A DNA stretch of 64,000 bases from Streptomyces olivaceoviridis (GCF_014650115.1 NZ_BMUI01000012.1:1-64000), one strand, 5' to 3'; positions 35,714-44,040 are shown, counted from the first letter of the stretch. The notes: generated from the letters alone by a model not told the origin. Made by a program: numbers and translations.

Positions 35714-36619
35714 TTGGCAAGCGAATGGTTGGTACAAGCGCGACGTGGGTGGGCCTCCAGGCCGAAGGTGATCCGTGTCGTCGTCTACATCTGCGTACCA
35801 CTGGGCTTGTCCGGCATAGCCGTTGGCATATACGGAGACCATCACCGGTGGTGGGAGCACCAGAGCTTCCTCACCAACTTGATCTCCAGCTTGACGAGCG
35901 TGATGTTCGGTATCCCGACCGCCCTGTTACTCCTCGGATACTTGAGCAACGCGCAGGCGGAGGCGTTGCAGAAACAGCAGGTCCGCCGCCGCGCTCGACG
36001 CGATATCGATGCCTTCCAGCAGGTCCTTCTCCGGCCGTTCTCCGCGAGCGACCTGGCGTCCCTACGCACCCAGAAGACCGACTTGGACCATGCCGTCACA
36101 GCGCTGCGGGCGGTTCCGCGCATCGAGGGGGCTCACAGACGTCCGTTGGAGGAGGTCCGGGAAGCGATCACGGCATGGGTCGATCAGGTCCGGCCCCTCG
36201 AAGCGAACTACCAGCAGGCGCTTGCCAGCATGACGTCCCAAGCCGTTGGCCTGCACGCGTCTCCCTGGATCGAGGATCTCCAGGCTCACTGGGAGCAACT
36301 CGACCAGGGGCTGCGCTTCCAGATGTCCGAGGCCGACCAAGCATGGCTCACGCCTGTTCGCGCAGCCGAACTGCGGAAAGTGTGGGTGGAACTGCGATCG
36401 GCGAACATCGTGCGCCGTATTGAGACGGATGTGACGAGATGGACTGCCCGCTCCAGTTCGATCGAACCGGCTACCACGGACGAGACGGCGCACCGGATCG
36501 CCGCCCTCTACGGCGGCTATGAGCGGGAGCACCGGCTCATCCACGATCGTCGTCAATGGTTGAGTGCGTTCGGCGTGCTCATGGACGGGGCCGACGAGTT
36601 GGCCAGGCTGCTGCGGTAG
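35714..36619 (+). CDS. Two-helix membrane protein with a long cytoplasmic domain
   Basis: About 301 aa from a TTG at 35714 (GGGTGGGG just upstream); the frame is open from 35648. Two helices near the N-terminus (VIRVVVYICVPLGLSGIAVG and LISSLTSVMFGIPTALLLLG) and then about 210 residues of charged helix (NAQAEALQKQQVRRRARRDI, then RPLEEVREAITAWVDQVRPL), probably coiled-coil. No catalytic motif. Codon use and low-repeat composition look like a real gene. Its base composition is slightly less GC-rich than its neighbours. Confidence 0.65.
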   Translation: MASEWLVQARRGWASRPKVIRVVVYICVPLGLSGIAVGIYGDHHRWWEHQSFLTNLISSLTSVMFGIPTALLLLGYLSNAQAEALQKQQVRRRARRDIDAFQQVLLRPFSASDLASLRTQKTDLDHAVTALRAVPRIEGAHRRPLEEVREAITAWVDQVRPLEANYQQALASMTSQAVGLHASPWIEDLQAHWEQLDQGLRFQMSEADQAWLTPVRAAELRKVWVELRSANIVRRIETDVTRWTARSSSIEPATTDETAHRIAALYGGYEREHRLIHDRRQWLSAFGVLMDGADELARLLR

Positions 36620-37010
36620 CCACTATCCGTTTACGTCCGTCTCCTTGGCGAACGGGCTCAGCGCAAGATGGCACACAGGCTACCGATCTGGCGGCAAATG
36701 TGCCCGATGCACCGCAGGTCCCACCCAAACCTTGAGAGATCTGCTCGGATTTTGAGCTCTGGCCTCAGCGATCAAGTACGGCACCGACCTGAAGGCGCAG
36801 TTCTGCGAGCAGATCCGGGCCCGGGGAGGGACGCCGGACAGCGAGCGGAGTCTGCGCCATCAGGTCCGGCGGCTCAAGGAGCTCAAGGCAGACGCCCAGG
36901 AGATCGCCCAGCTCAAAGCTGATGTCGAGGCACTGGTGGGTGCGCTGCACCAGGCCACGGTGGCGAGCAGCCACCCGCACCGGCAGCGTCGCGAACCGGT
37001 CGGGCGGCTG
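36620..37010 (+). other. Intergenic with a possible coiled-coil gene remnant
   Basis: A plus-strand frame at about 36768-37000 reads KYGTDLKAQFCEQIRARGG, then SLRHQVRRLKELKADAQEIA and LKADVEALVGALHQATV, a coiled-coil pattern seen in accessory proteins of transposons and integrases. It has no start codon, is not bounded as a gene, and is not assigned to a family. Confidence 0.35.
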
Positions 37011-37337
37011 TCACTTCCTGGCCGCGTCGGATTTCCCGCTGATGGAATCCTGGTAGGCATCCGCGTAGGTGGTTGAGTCCTTGATCAGGTCGTCGCAGAA
37101 CGCGGCGACGTCGGTACCGATGAGTGCCAGAACTCCCTTGCCCTCGGCGGCGCCCTCCTCGAAGAAGTCGACGATTCCAGGGAGGAGGGGTCCGTCGGAC
37201 AGGCTGACCGGTCCGACCTTGAACAGGTACTTCTGCATCTCCTTGTAGACGATCTGGTAGTCCGGCGGGAGTGCCTTGACCCGGGCCAGGTGCGCCCGCC
37301 ACTGTTTCTTGCCTTCGATGATGTCTTGGATGCTCAC
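37011..37337 (-). CDS. DUF1048-family protein (second copy)
   Basis: A 108-aa soluble helical protein. DUF1048 pattern: IIEGKKQWRAHLARVKALP, DYQIVYKEMQKYLFKVGPVS, GIVDFFEEGAAEGKGVLALI, GTDVAAFCDDLIKDSTTYAD. Starts 1 nt after the stop of the first DUF1048 gene. These small proteins are encoded next to PadR regulators in Gram-positive bacteria, and their biochemical role is unknown. Confidence 0.85.
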   Translation of the reverse strand: MSIQDIIEGKKQWRAHLARVKALPPDYQIVYKEMQKYLFKVGPVSLSDGPLLPGIVDFFEEGAAEGKGVLALIGTDVAAFCDDLIKDSTTYADAYQDSISGKSDAARK

Positions 37338-37338
37338 G

Positions 37339-37695
37339 TCAGCCTCCCAGCCGGCTCAATTTTCTCGTGACGTTCCTGTTCAACTGCTCGCGCCACCGGT
37401 CCCGATAAGTCCGGGCCTCTGCTCCGCCGGCCAGCGCCCTGCAGAATCCTTGGATGTCGTCGCCGAGCACCTCGCGGATGCTCTGCCCGTCCGCTGCCGA
37501 CACTTCGAGCAGTCCCAGGGCGGAGTCGAGGATCGGCATCAAGTTGCGGCCGGTGAAGTCCCCATAGGGGAAGAGGTGGGCGACGATCTGTTCCCACGCC
37601 GCCCGGTAGTCGTCGGGCAGGGTCTCGACCCGGGCTTCGAACGCCTTCCATTCCCTGGTGAGATCGCTGCCTGTGACCTTCTCCCAGAAGTTCAT
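37339..37695 (-). CDS. DUF1048-family protein (first copy)
   Basis: A 118-aa paralogue of the next gene: FWEKVTGSDLTREWKAFEAR, LPDDYRAAWEQIVAHLFPYG, ILDSALGLLEVSAADGQSIR, EVLGDDIQGFCRALAGGAEA. The ATG at 37695 overlaps the PadR stop (ATGA). The two DUF1048 proteins share the pattern LPPDYQ/LPDDYR...LGDDIQGFC/IGTDVAAFC and probably form a heteromer. Confidence 0.85.
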   Translation of the reverse strand: MNFWEKVTGSDLTREWKAFEARVETLPDDYRAAWEQIVAHLFPYGDFTGRNLMPILDSALGLLEVSAADGQSIREVLGDDIQGFCRALAGGAEARTYRDRWREQLNRNVTRKLSRLGG

Positions 37696-38018
37696 CTCCC
37701 GCCTTCCTTGAGCCTGTTGATGCGCGATGAGAGGTACTGCCACTTCGCCCAGAACTTCGCGAGTTCCTCGCGTCCGGCGTCGTTGAGCGCGTAGAACTTG
37801 CGCGGCGGACCGACCCCGGATGGCCGTTTCGTCACTTGGACGAGCCCATTCCTCTCCAGCCGCAGCAAGATGGTGTACACCGTCCCCTCGATGACGTCGG
37901 CGAAGCCGAGCTCGTTCAGCCGGCGGGTGATGGCGTACCCGTAGGTTTCCTCGTTGCCGATGATTTGGAGCACGCACCCTTCGAGCGTGCCCTTCAACAT
38001 CTCCGTCAGGTCGTCCAT
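37692..38018 (-). CDS. PadR-family transcriptional regulator
   Basis: A 108-aa PadR repressor: LKGTLEGCVLQIIGNEETYG, YAITRRLNELGFADVIEGTV, YTILLRLERNGLVQVTKRP (winged helix), YALNDAGREELAKFW and a C-terminal dimer helix. First gene of a three-gene unit with two DUF1048 proteins. PadR repressors usually respond to small aromatic molecules or drugs and control their own operon. Confidence 0.92.
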   Translation of the reverse strand: MDDLTEMLKGTLEGCVLQIIGNEETYGYAITRRLNELGFADVIEGTVYTILLRLERNGLVQVTKRPSGVGPPRKFYALNDAGREELAKFWAKWQYLSSRINRLKEGGR

Positions 38019-38054
38019 CGCGGGTGCTCCTCAGCCCTGTTCGGTACTACGTGG

Positions 38055-38086
38055 CACCGAGTACTGCTATACGGTATCACCGAGTA
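38055..38086. promoter_or_regulatory. Candidate PadR operator region
   Basis: ATACGGTAT (38069-38077) is a perfect 4+1+4 inverted repeat. CACCGAGTA occurs twice as a direct repeat (38055-38063 and 38078-38086, 23 bp apart). The block is AT-rich for the window and 37-68 nt upstream of the PadR start, as expected of PadR autoregulation. Confidence 0.45.
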
Positions 38087-38900
38087 GCGGAACGGCAACG
38101 TCTCCGGTGGACGCAATTCCAGGCCGACTCGTTCGGCGCGGGACCGGATTCCGTCGAACGCTGCAACCCGGTCGCCGGCGGATCGAGGGATCGAGCGGAC
38201 CAGTTCAGGCGCTGCCCGGCGTTGCCGGTGATCAGGGCGGCGGCCTCGTGCAGGTAGCAGGAGGCGTCGCCGTCGCGGTCCGGCTCGATCCGCTCCGCCC
38301 GACCCGCCGCGACGCCGACCACCTGCGCGAGCATCAGGAAAGGCCACCGGGAACGTCGATGCCCTCCTGGAGCGCGCGCAGGATCGCGGCAAACTCGCGG
38401 GCGTCAACGTCATCGGCATTCAGGTCGCCCTGAACCTGCTGGAGGGCGGGCTGGGCAATGCCGCGCGAGACCCGCACCCGGTCCACAGGCGGGTACGGGT
38501 GCGGCCGGTCACCGGATGGTCGCCTTGGTGGTGGCGACCAGAGACGCGACCGCTTCCCAGCCGTGGTGCCAGGCGGAGTCGAGGTGGAAGGCGCCGTTCA
38601 TGCCGCGGCGGGTGCCGGCGAGGGACCGCCGGTCTTCGGCTGGCCGGCGCTCTGTGCTGATCCCTTCACACCGGAGTGGACCCACGGTCGAGGCACGGGT
38701 TGCACTGCTCGACACGAGAGGGCGGGCCTGCTTGCAGTCGCAGTCGCAGTCGCAGTCGCAGTCGGGCCGATTCTGGGCATCGGAGTTGTCCATCCGGGCC
38801 AGGTACCGCGCTCAGTCACAATCGGGCGTTCAACAGACGACACGTTCGGTGCGACACCTCAGGCGCTCGCGCCCTCGCGTCCCGCTCACCGGGAGTGCTG
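38087..38900. other. Intergenic with a hexamer microsatellite, otherwise no gene
   Basis: 814 bp. A plus-strand segment around 38360-38470 reads LLERAQDRGKLAGVNVIG and QVALNLLEGGLGNAARD and looks coding, but has no bounded frame. A minus-strand piece ending at 38509 (MNGAFHLDSAWHHGWEAVAS) is similar. Neither was assigned. Confidence 0.4.
38734..38763. repeat. (GCAGTC)5 microsatellite
   Basis: Five perfect copies of GCAGTC (30 bp). In a minus-strand frame it would encode alternating Cys-Asp. Perfect hexamer runs like this are rare in streptomycete DNA and are prone to slippage. Confidence 0.9.
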
Positions 38901-39929
38901 TCATGAGGCTCGGCGCAGGGGCACGACGGTGGCCGGCCCGATGGATCCGGGCCCGAACTTCTTCCGGATCCGGTCCATGGCCTGCTCGGCGACGAGCCGG
39001 GACTCCCGGGCGCCGTCGAGGCTGATCTGCTCGGCGACCTGATCGGCGTCGATGAGGCCCTCGGCCCTCAAACCGATCCCGGTCAGGCGGGCGCGTTGCA
39101 GGCCGGCGGCGTCCATCAGCTGGTAGGCGAGTGTGCGCAGGTCGTCCTCGTGGGCGGAGGGCTCGGACAGGCGGCGGGTCTTCTCCACGGCCGTCCCGCC
39201 CGCGAAGCGCAGGGTCAGGGTGATCGCGCGGGCGGCCTGGCCGCGGCGGCGGAGCTGGAGGCCGAGCTGGACGACGAGATCGAGCAGGGCGGCCCGGACG
39301 ACGGCGCCGTCCAGGGTGTGGCTCGTGAAGCGGTGGCGTACGGCGACGGAGGCCGGCAGGTTCCGGGACACGACGGGGCGGGGGTCGATGCCGCGGGCGC
39401 GGTCGGCGGCGAGCCGGCCGGCCTTCTTGCCCAGCAGACGCTGCACGGTGGCCGGGGAAACGGCGGCGAGCAGTCCGACCGTGTGGATGCCGTAGTCACG
39501 GAGCACGGCGGCCTGGCGCGGGCCGATCCCGTGCAGATCGCCTACGGGCAGCGGGGCGAGCCAGTCGGTGACCTGGTCCGGGGCGATGGCGAGGACACCG
39601 CCGGGACCGGTGACCTGGGCGGAGGCGGTGGCCGCGACAGTGATCGTGGGTCCTATGCCGACCCGGACGTCGACCCCGAGGTGCGAGATGGTCCGCACAC
39701 GCAGGATCTCGCCCAGATGAACCACGTCGGTCCCGTGGTAGCGCAGGGCACCTTTCACCTCGACCAGGGCCGCGGACGGCGGCAGCGCCTGCACCACCGG
39801 GGACAGGCCGGCCAGCAGCTCCAGCACCCGCCGGTAGACCTCCTCCGGCAGCCGGTCCGGACAGCGCACATGCATCACCGTCGCCCGCACAGTCGCAACC
39901 GGCTTCTCGGCGTCGTTCACGGTGCTCAC
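38901..39929 (-). CDS. Y-family DNA polymerase-like protein lacking catalytic carboxylates
   Basis: A 342-aa protein with the palm/thumb/little-finger layout of Y-family polymerases. Recognised parts: palm remnant AALVEVKGALRYHGTDVVHL, helix-hairpin-helix LPVGDLHGIGPRQAAVLRDY, thumb LLGKKAGRLAADRARGIDPR, SRNLPASVAVRHRFTSHTL, little finger LQLRRRGQAARAITLTLRFA. The catalytic Asp of the N-terminal DxD-FF motif and the Asp-Glu of the SxDE motif are not found, so it is probably a non-catalytic paralogue like the ImuB group, which organises mutagenic polymerase complexes. No imuA or dnaE2 is adjacent. C-terminal RKKFG is normal. Start ATG 39929. Confidence 0.8.
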   Translation of the reverse strand: MSTVNDAEKPVATVRATVMHVRCPDRLPEEVYRRVLELLAGLSPVVQALPPSAALVEVKGALRYHGTDVVHLGEILRVRTISHLGVDVRVGIGPTITVAATASAQVTGPGGVLAIAPDQVTDWLAPLPVGDLHGIGPRQAAVLRDYGIHTVGLLAAVSPATVQRLLGKKAGRLAADRARGIDPRPVVSRNLPASVAVRHRFTSHTLDGAVVRAALLDLVVQLGLQLRRRGQAARAITLTLRFAGGTAVEKTRRLSEPSAHEDDLRTLAYQLMDAAGLQRARLTGIGLRAEGLIDADQVAEQISLDGARESRLVAEQAMDRIRKKFGPGSIGPATVVPLRRAS

Positions 39930-40071
39930 CTCCCACCCCTCACGTTATCGAACAAAAAATCGAACACGCGACTGCAACGGAGACGATCATGGAGGTGAAA
40001 CCGAAGAGTGTTGTTCGACGGCGCGCAGCCGGACCTGGAGCCGGCTGCTCACTCTGCGGGTGTGGCATGCG

Positions 40072-40386
40072 ATGCGGCCTGCGCGCATCGACCGCAAGAT
40101 CGCGCAGTTGGTGCCGCTGGTGCCGCTGGTGCCGCTGCAGGCCGAGCCGGAGCACGGCCGACGCGCGAGGCCGGCACCGCCGGACTGGATCGTCGAACTC
40201 GGTGTCGGGACCGACCGGCCGCCCGTGCGGGCCCACCCGGGCATCTGCTACATGGCGGGCAAACGACACCGGCCCGTCAGCCCGGAAGAGGCCCGCCGGC
40301 TGCTGACCGACGGCACCAGTGCGCGCAGCCACTGCCGCCCCGACACCGCTCCCGGCATCGTCGGCTTACAAGGGCTATCAGAATGA
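40072..40386 (+). CDS. DUF6233-family protein, possibly degenerate
   Basis: The second half of this 104-aa frame (DWIVELGVGTDRPPVRAHPG, CYMAGKRHRPVSPEEARRLL, GTSARSHCRPDTAPGIV) matches the Cys-containing DUF6233 proteins (CxxxG-KR.RP and HCRPDT) abundant in Streptomyces. The N-terminal part, MRPARIDRKIAQ then (VPL)3, is unusual and holds a triplet repeat. The frame is open from 39922, and a frame change near 40040 would link it to another frame reading LFDGAQPDLE, so the 5' end may be damaged. Function unknown. Confidence 0.6.
   Translation: MRPARIDRKIAQLVPLVPLVPLQAEPEHGRRARPAPPDWIVELGVGTDRPPVRAHPGICYMAGKRHRPVSPEEARRLLTDGTSARSHCRPDTAPGIVGLQGLSE
40111..40137. repeat. Three tandem copies of GTGCCGCTG inside the DUF6233 gene
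   Basis: Perfect 9-bp unit repeated three times (40111-40119, 40120-40128, 40129-40137), encoding Val-Pro-Leu repeats between the first helix and the conserved domain. Confidence 0.9.
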
Positions 40387-40396
40387 CTTGAAGAGA

Positions 40397-40423
40397 GCCT
40401 CGCATCCACCTGGGATGCGAGGC
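40397..40423. terminator. Bidirectional stem-loop after DUF6233
   Basis: Perfect 11-bp stem GCCTCGCATCC / GGATGCGAGGC with a 5-nt loop. It lies between the DUF6233 stop (40386) and the stop of the convergent small gene (40450), so it serves both. Confidence 0.75.
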
Positions 40424-40449
40424 GGTCGAGTGTCTGCCGGTGTGGGGAC

Positions 40450-40677
40450 TCACTTCACCTTGGCCGCCACGGTGGGCGAGTAGACCTTCTCGGACCCGCT
40501 CACGCCCACGATCCGCAGATGCTCGGCACCCTTGGTGTTGAGCTTGGCGATCAAGGCGTACGAGCTGCCCTTCTTGACCTTGGCCGTCGCCCTGAGCGGG
40601 ATCCACTTGCCGGACTTCTCGTGTTGGAGCACGAAGCGGGGAACCGACCTGCAGTGGTGACGCAGTACGGAGGTCAT
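40450..40677 (-). CDS. 75-aa hypothetical protein, Lys-rich beta-strand C-terminus
   Basis: The product ends in repeated short strands (RATAKVKKGSSYALIAKLNT, HLRIVGVSGSEKVYSPTVA) like the last strands of an immunoglobulin-like or pilin-like secreted domain, but it has no signal peptide. It may be the 3' end of a larger lost gene or a real small protein. The stem-loop at 40397-40423 sits 27 nt beyond its stop. Confidence 0.45.
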   Translation of the reverse strand: MTSVLRHHCRSVPRFVLQHEKSGKWIPLRATAKVKKGSSYALIAKLNTKGAEHLRIVGVSGSEKVYSPTVAAKVK

Positions 40678-41029
40678 GTCTGTCTCCCGTCCTGTCGCTC
40701 AACGGACCCTCCCAGGCCGGCGCCCGGACGCCACCCTCGCCACTCCGAGCCGCACTGGCCACAGCGGCCACCCCGTCACACCAGCCACATGACCTGGCCT
40801 TCCACCGGGCCGGCCCCGCCCCGAAACCCGACGGCCGACAACACCGGGTCACGCGGTGGCTCCGGTCAGGAGGAAGAACTCATTGCGGGAGCGAGCGTCG
40901 GAGCACAGCACGCCGAGCAGGGTCGGGGTCAGGGTGCTGGGGGTCGTAGCCTGCACGCCGCGCAGGGTCATGCAGGCGTATTCGGCGTCCGTGGCCACGC
41001 CGACGCCCTTGGTTGCGGGCGGGTCTGGA
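40678..41029. other. Intergenic, no recognisable gene
   Basis: Likely degenerate insertion-sequence material continuing into the IS481 remnant, but no alignable piece was found. Confidence 0.4.
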
Positions 41030-41126
41030 GCCGTCGGCGACCTGTCTGGCCGCCTGGTTCGCCGCCCGGGGAATCACCATCGGACGCGTCCTGACCGACA
41101 ACGCCTGGGCCTACGCCAACACCTAG
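41030..41126 (+). mobile_element. IS481-family integrase-core fragment
   Basis: A plus-strand frame reads LAAWFAARGITIGRVLTDNAWAYAN and then a stop: the central DDE integrase block (H/R-GI-x-x-x-R-V-x-TDN-x-x-AY) of IS481 transposases. Only about 30 residues remain, with no ends and no terminal repeats. It abuts the truncated IS5-type element. Confidence 0.65.
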
Positions 41127-41189
41127 CGCCAGACCTGCCAAGAACCGGGCACCAGCCCCGCTGGTCCAGGGGCTCTCGCGGCGGCCCCA

Positions 41190-41740
41190 GACCAACTGCG
41201 AGGATCTGGGAGTCGTTCACGTTCCCGGCGGTCACGACGAACGACAGGGGCAGGCCACGGCCGTCCGCTGCCGAGTGGATCTTTGTGGTCAGTCCGCCGC
41301 CGGACCGGCCGAGGGCCTGCCGCGCCGCCGAGCGTTGCGGATCTTCCAGATTGTCCCCGTCCGAGTCCCCTTTGCCCGGCTCCAGCGGCGTGCTGGTGAA
41401 CCCGGTTGATGGTGGAGTCCACCGAGACTGTCCACTCCAGGCGGCCGACCGCATCGTCACGGACCTGAACGTGCTCCAGCAACCGGGCCCACGTGCCGTC
41501 GGCTTCCCACCGGGCGAACCGCTCGTAGACCGTCTGCCACGGCCCATAGCGCGTCGGCAGGTCCCGCCACGGAGCTCCGGTCCGCAAGCGCCACAGCACC
41601 CCGTCGATCACCTGCCGATGGTCCCGCCACGGCCGCCCTCGACCATCCAGCGCCGGCAAGAGCGGAGCTATCCGCTCCCACGCCGCATCCGTCAACTCAC
41701 CACGACCAGCCACAAGATCAAGTATGAGACTTCGCTGCAT
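41190..41740 (-). mobile_element. Truncated IS5-family transposase (two frames)
   Basis: The first frame (from ATG 41740) gives the N-terminal IS5 DUF4096-type domain: RGELTDAAWERIAPLLPALD, HRQVIDGVLWRLRTGAPWRD, LPTRYGPWQTVYERFARWEA and the first catalytic Asp in VDSTINRVHQHAAGA. The second frame continues with GGGLTTKIHSAADGRGLPLS, FVVTAGNVNDSQILA. The switch is at about 41378-41385, near CAAAGGGG; similar IS5-group elements use programmed frameshifting, but a mutation is equally possible. Sequence similarity ends near 41190, so about the last 100 residues (final Asp-Glu part) are missing. The transposase start lies inside the 3' end of the gene at 41718-42116. Confidence 0.8.
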
Positions 41741-42116
41741 TGAGGCAGTCCACGACTTCAGCGAAGTAGGGCCAGCCGTTCACTTGGAGGTTCTGCACCG
41801 ATGGCCGGGTGTCCAGAGCAGGCGCCGCGGCGTCGAGCAGGCGCCGAACCGTTCGGGGCTCGTAGAGGTTGAGCCAGGCGCGGTCCGGGAGGCGCACGAC
41901 CGTGCCCGCCTCGAAGTGCGAGTTCGAAACGATTCTGTCCGGGCCCGGGGCAAAGACCAAGGTCAATCGACGTCGAACGCCCTGCGCCATGACCTCTGGG
42001 AAGAGTGAAAGCGTCAGCCGGCAGTCAGCGTAGTCCGGTTTCACTCGCTGCCGGACAGTCCAACACCAGACAGCCTCGCCGACCACGAGGTGGCGGACAC
42101 GTCGATCGTTCCCCAT
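41718..42116 (-). CDS. Hypothetical protein, 3' end altered by an IS
   Basis: A 132-aa frame with VGEAVWCWTVRQRVKPDYAD, LTLSLFPEVMAQGVRRRLTL, VFAPGPDRIVSNSHF, VRLPDRAWLNLYEPRTVRRL and WPYFAEVVDCLNAA. This is a conserved actinobacterial hypothetical family (beta-rich, no known role). The last residues (AAKSHT) overlap the start of the IS5-type transposase, so the native C-terminus was probably replaced by the insertion. Confidence 0.6.
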   Translation of the reverse strand: MGNDRRVRHLVVGEAVWCWTVRQRVKPDYADCRLTLSLFPEVMAQGVRRRLTLVFAPGPDRIVSNSHFEAGTVVRLPDRAWLNLYEPRTVRRLLDAAAPALDTRPSVQNLQVNGWPYFAEVVDCLNAAKSHT

Positions 42117-42888
42117 CGAGCCAGCGTAGATCGTTGGCCTGGACGAATGGCATTCTTTCTTCAGACGACGTGGTCAACCCCATCGTGATCATTTGTCAGA
42201 CACGACCCAGCACGATCACACGCACCCTGTGGAGTGTCGTCATGCGTGACGGCAGGCAGCGCGGGGGCTTGTGGGTACGGAGTGCGGTTCTGCGGTCGAC
42301 CGGTTGTCGGATGCTGCGGACGGCGGGCGGTGGGCAGGAGTGTGAAGACCAGTGTGAGGTCGGTGCCTCTGATGGTGGCGATGCGGTGGAGGTCGTCGTG
42401 GAGGAACACGGTGTTCACAGCAGGGGTAGGGGTGCGGCCGGCACGATGTGCGACGGGCCGGGTGTGCTACTCCCAGGCCCACGCGGTGGGGCACTGCTGG
42501 TCGTGATCCAGGTCCAGTTGGTGGCGATGAGATTGAAGAGTTGGGTGACGCTGAGCTGGGCTTCCTCTTGTGGGAGGCGTGCAGCGGTGTAGGCGTGGTG
42601 GGCCTGCCGGGCGGTGTGGGCTTCATGGCCCTTCCCCAGCGCCGGGCGGACAGGTCAGCTGAAGGTGGCGGCGGGGCCGCTTTCGGCGGCGGCCTGGGCG
42701 CGACGCCACAGGGGCCGGGCGATGATGGACAGGCTCTGTAGGACGACGGTGGCCGCCTCGATCCCGCCGACCGGGAGCGCTCAGAACGTCGCCGCGCGGC
42801 TGGGGTATCCGCTCCCGGCGGCGCACACCGCCTTGGCGACCGCGCGCACGGGACCCCTGACCAGGAAGGCCCGGCACAGGGCTTGACG
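42117..42888. other. Intergenic, probably decayed gene sequence
   Basis: 772 bp without an intact gene. Minus-strand frames contain coding-like pieces (AVCAAGSGYPSRAATF; SIIARPLWRRAQAAAES; LFNLIATNWTWITTS) interrupted by stops, consistent with a dead gene whose family I do not recognise. Confidence 0.4.
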
Positions 42889-43314
42889 TCACATGAGCCG
42901 GCGGCCGGTGACGTCACCGCCCGGCTCGTCGGCGAGTTGGACGGTCGCGGTGATGCGCTTGCCCATGGGCTCCCGGTGAACACAGAAGGTCTGGGAGGCC
43001 GCCATCACGATTTCAAGGCCGTGCTGACCGATCCGGTCCGGGTCGGCTGGGCTCACCGACGGCAGCGTCGTACTGCTGTCCCACACGCTCACCTGGACGG
43101 CACCCTCACTGACCTCCAGGTCCAGCAGACAGGGGCCGGGGGCGTATTTGCGGGCGTTGGTCACCAGCTCGCTCACCACAAGCTGGACCGTCCCCATCGC
43201 ACGATCGGACACCGGTAGACCATGTACCGCCTGCAACGAGGTGAGGAAGTCGCGAGCCACACTGCGAGCTTCGGCGATCCCGACGCTGCCCTCGAACGCG
43301 ACGGAGACTGCCAT
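42889..43314 (-). CDS. Anti-sigma-type ATP-binding protein (GHKL fold)
   Basis: A 141-aa HATPase_c protein of the RsbW/SpoIIAB-like serine-kinase group common in streptomycetes. N-box: VQLVVSELVTNARKYAPGP; then VQVSVWDSSTTLPSVSPADP and G-box GQHGLEIVMAASQTF. Such proteins act as anti-sigma factors or regulate anti-anti-sigma factors. ATG 43314 chosen because it gives the usual start (MAVSVAFEGSVGIAEARSVA); longer starts reach into poor sequence. No partner gene is adjacent, which is typical of this family. Confidence 0.85.
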   Translation of the reverse strand: MAVSVAFEGSVGIAEARSVARDFLTSLQAVHGLPVSDRAMGTVQLVVSELVTNARKYAPGPCLLDLEVSEGAVQVSVWDSSTTLPSVSPADPDRIGQHGLEIVMAASQTFCVHREPMGKRITATVQLADEPGGDVTGRRLM

Positions 43315-43872
43315 TTGATGATCGGCAGGCGGGCCCTGGCCCTGGTTTCGGGCAGTACGGGGCACAGATCGCCTCACTTTCGAAGCGCAACCAGTCACCC
43401 ACCACTGGTGCCCCGAAAGTCCGGCGCAACCCATATCAGATCGCTACACGGCGCCTTGCCCCGCGGATGCCCTGGCTGTCGCACCGGGATCGCGAGGACG
43501 GCGGGGTGGAGCAGTTCGGCTTGGCAGAGGATGACTTCGGCGGCGCCGCGGCCGTCGCCAGGAGCGCATGGCGTGGGTCTTGCGCCTTGCACTCCCCCAG
43601 GGACACCGCTCCTGGGAAGTTTCAATGAGCGTGGACCCGGCATGAGGAGGCTGCCATGCGCTCCATCGCCGCCGATTGCCCCAACGCACTGGTCACCGTC
43701 ACCCCCGCTCCCTGACCGTTTGACAGAACCGGCTGGGAGAGGCGGTGAGCGCCTGGCGATCCCGAAGCACCGTGGACGAGCCACGCGAAGACCCTGAGGG
43801 CTCGGCCACTGGAGGCGAAGACGACCGATTACCCCTCCCCTGGCCGTTGGACCGTATCTACAGTGGGGCGGG
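43315..43872. other. Intergenic, no recognisable gene
   Basis: Only GC-driven frames; no hairpin, repeat or family match seen. Confidence 0.45.
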
Positions 43873-44040
43873 ATGCCGCGCCGAGCCAAAGGCGGTTGCG
43901 TGTAGTGGACTACCGAGCGCTTCTACGACCATGACGGCAACCTCTGTCGCCCCGGCGACCGGTTCTACGACACAGAAGGCATCCACCGGCGTCCCGGGGA
44001 ACGGTTCTTCGACTGCGAGGGATTCTTGAGGAATCCGTAG
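43873..44040 (+). pseudogene. Small Tyr/Asp repeat protein gene with an in-frame TAG
   Basis: From ATG 43873 the frame reads MPRRAKGGCV, then a TAG, then WTTERFYDHDGNLCRPGDR, FYDTEGIHRRPGER and FFDCEGFLRNP before a final TAG. It holds three units of F-[YF]-D-x-[DE]-G-x-x-x-R-P-G, a pattern of small streptomycete repeat proteins. The TAG at codon 11 interrupts a frame that otherwise looks coding, so the gene is either inactive or starts downstream of it. Confidence 0.5.

Noticed and set aside
36768..37000. A complete transposon accessory gene
   Set aside because: Coiled-coil text only; no start codon, no bounded frame and no terminal repeats.
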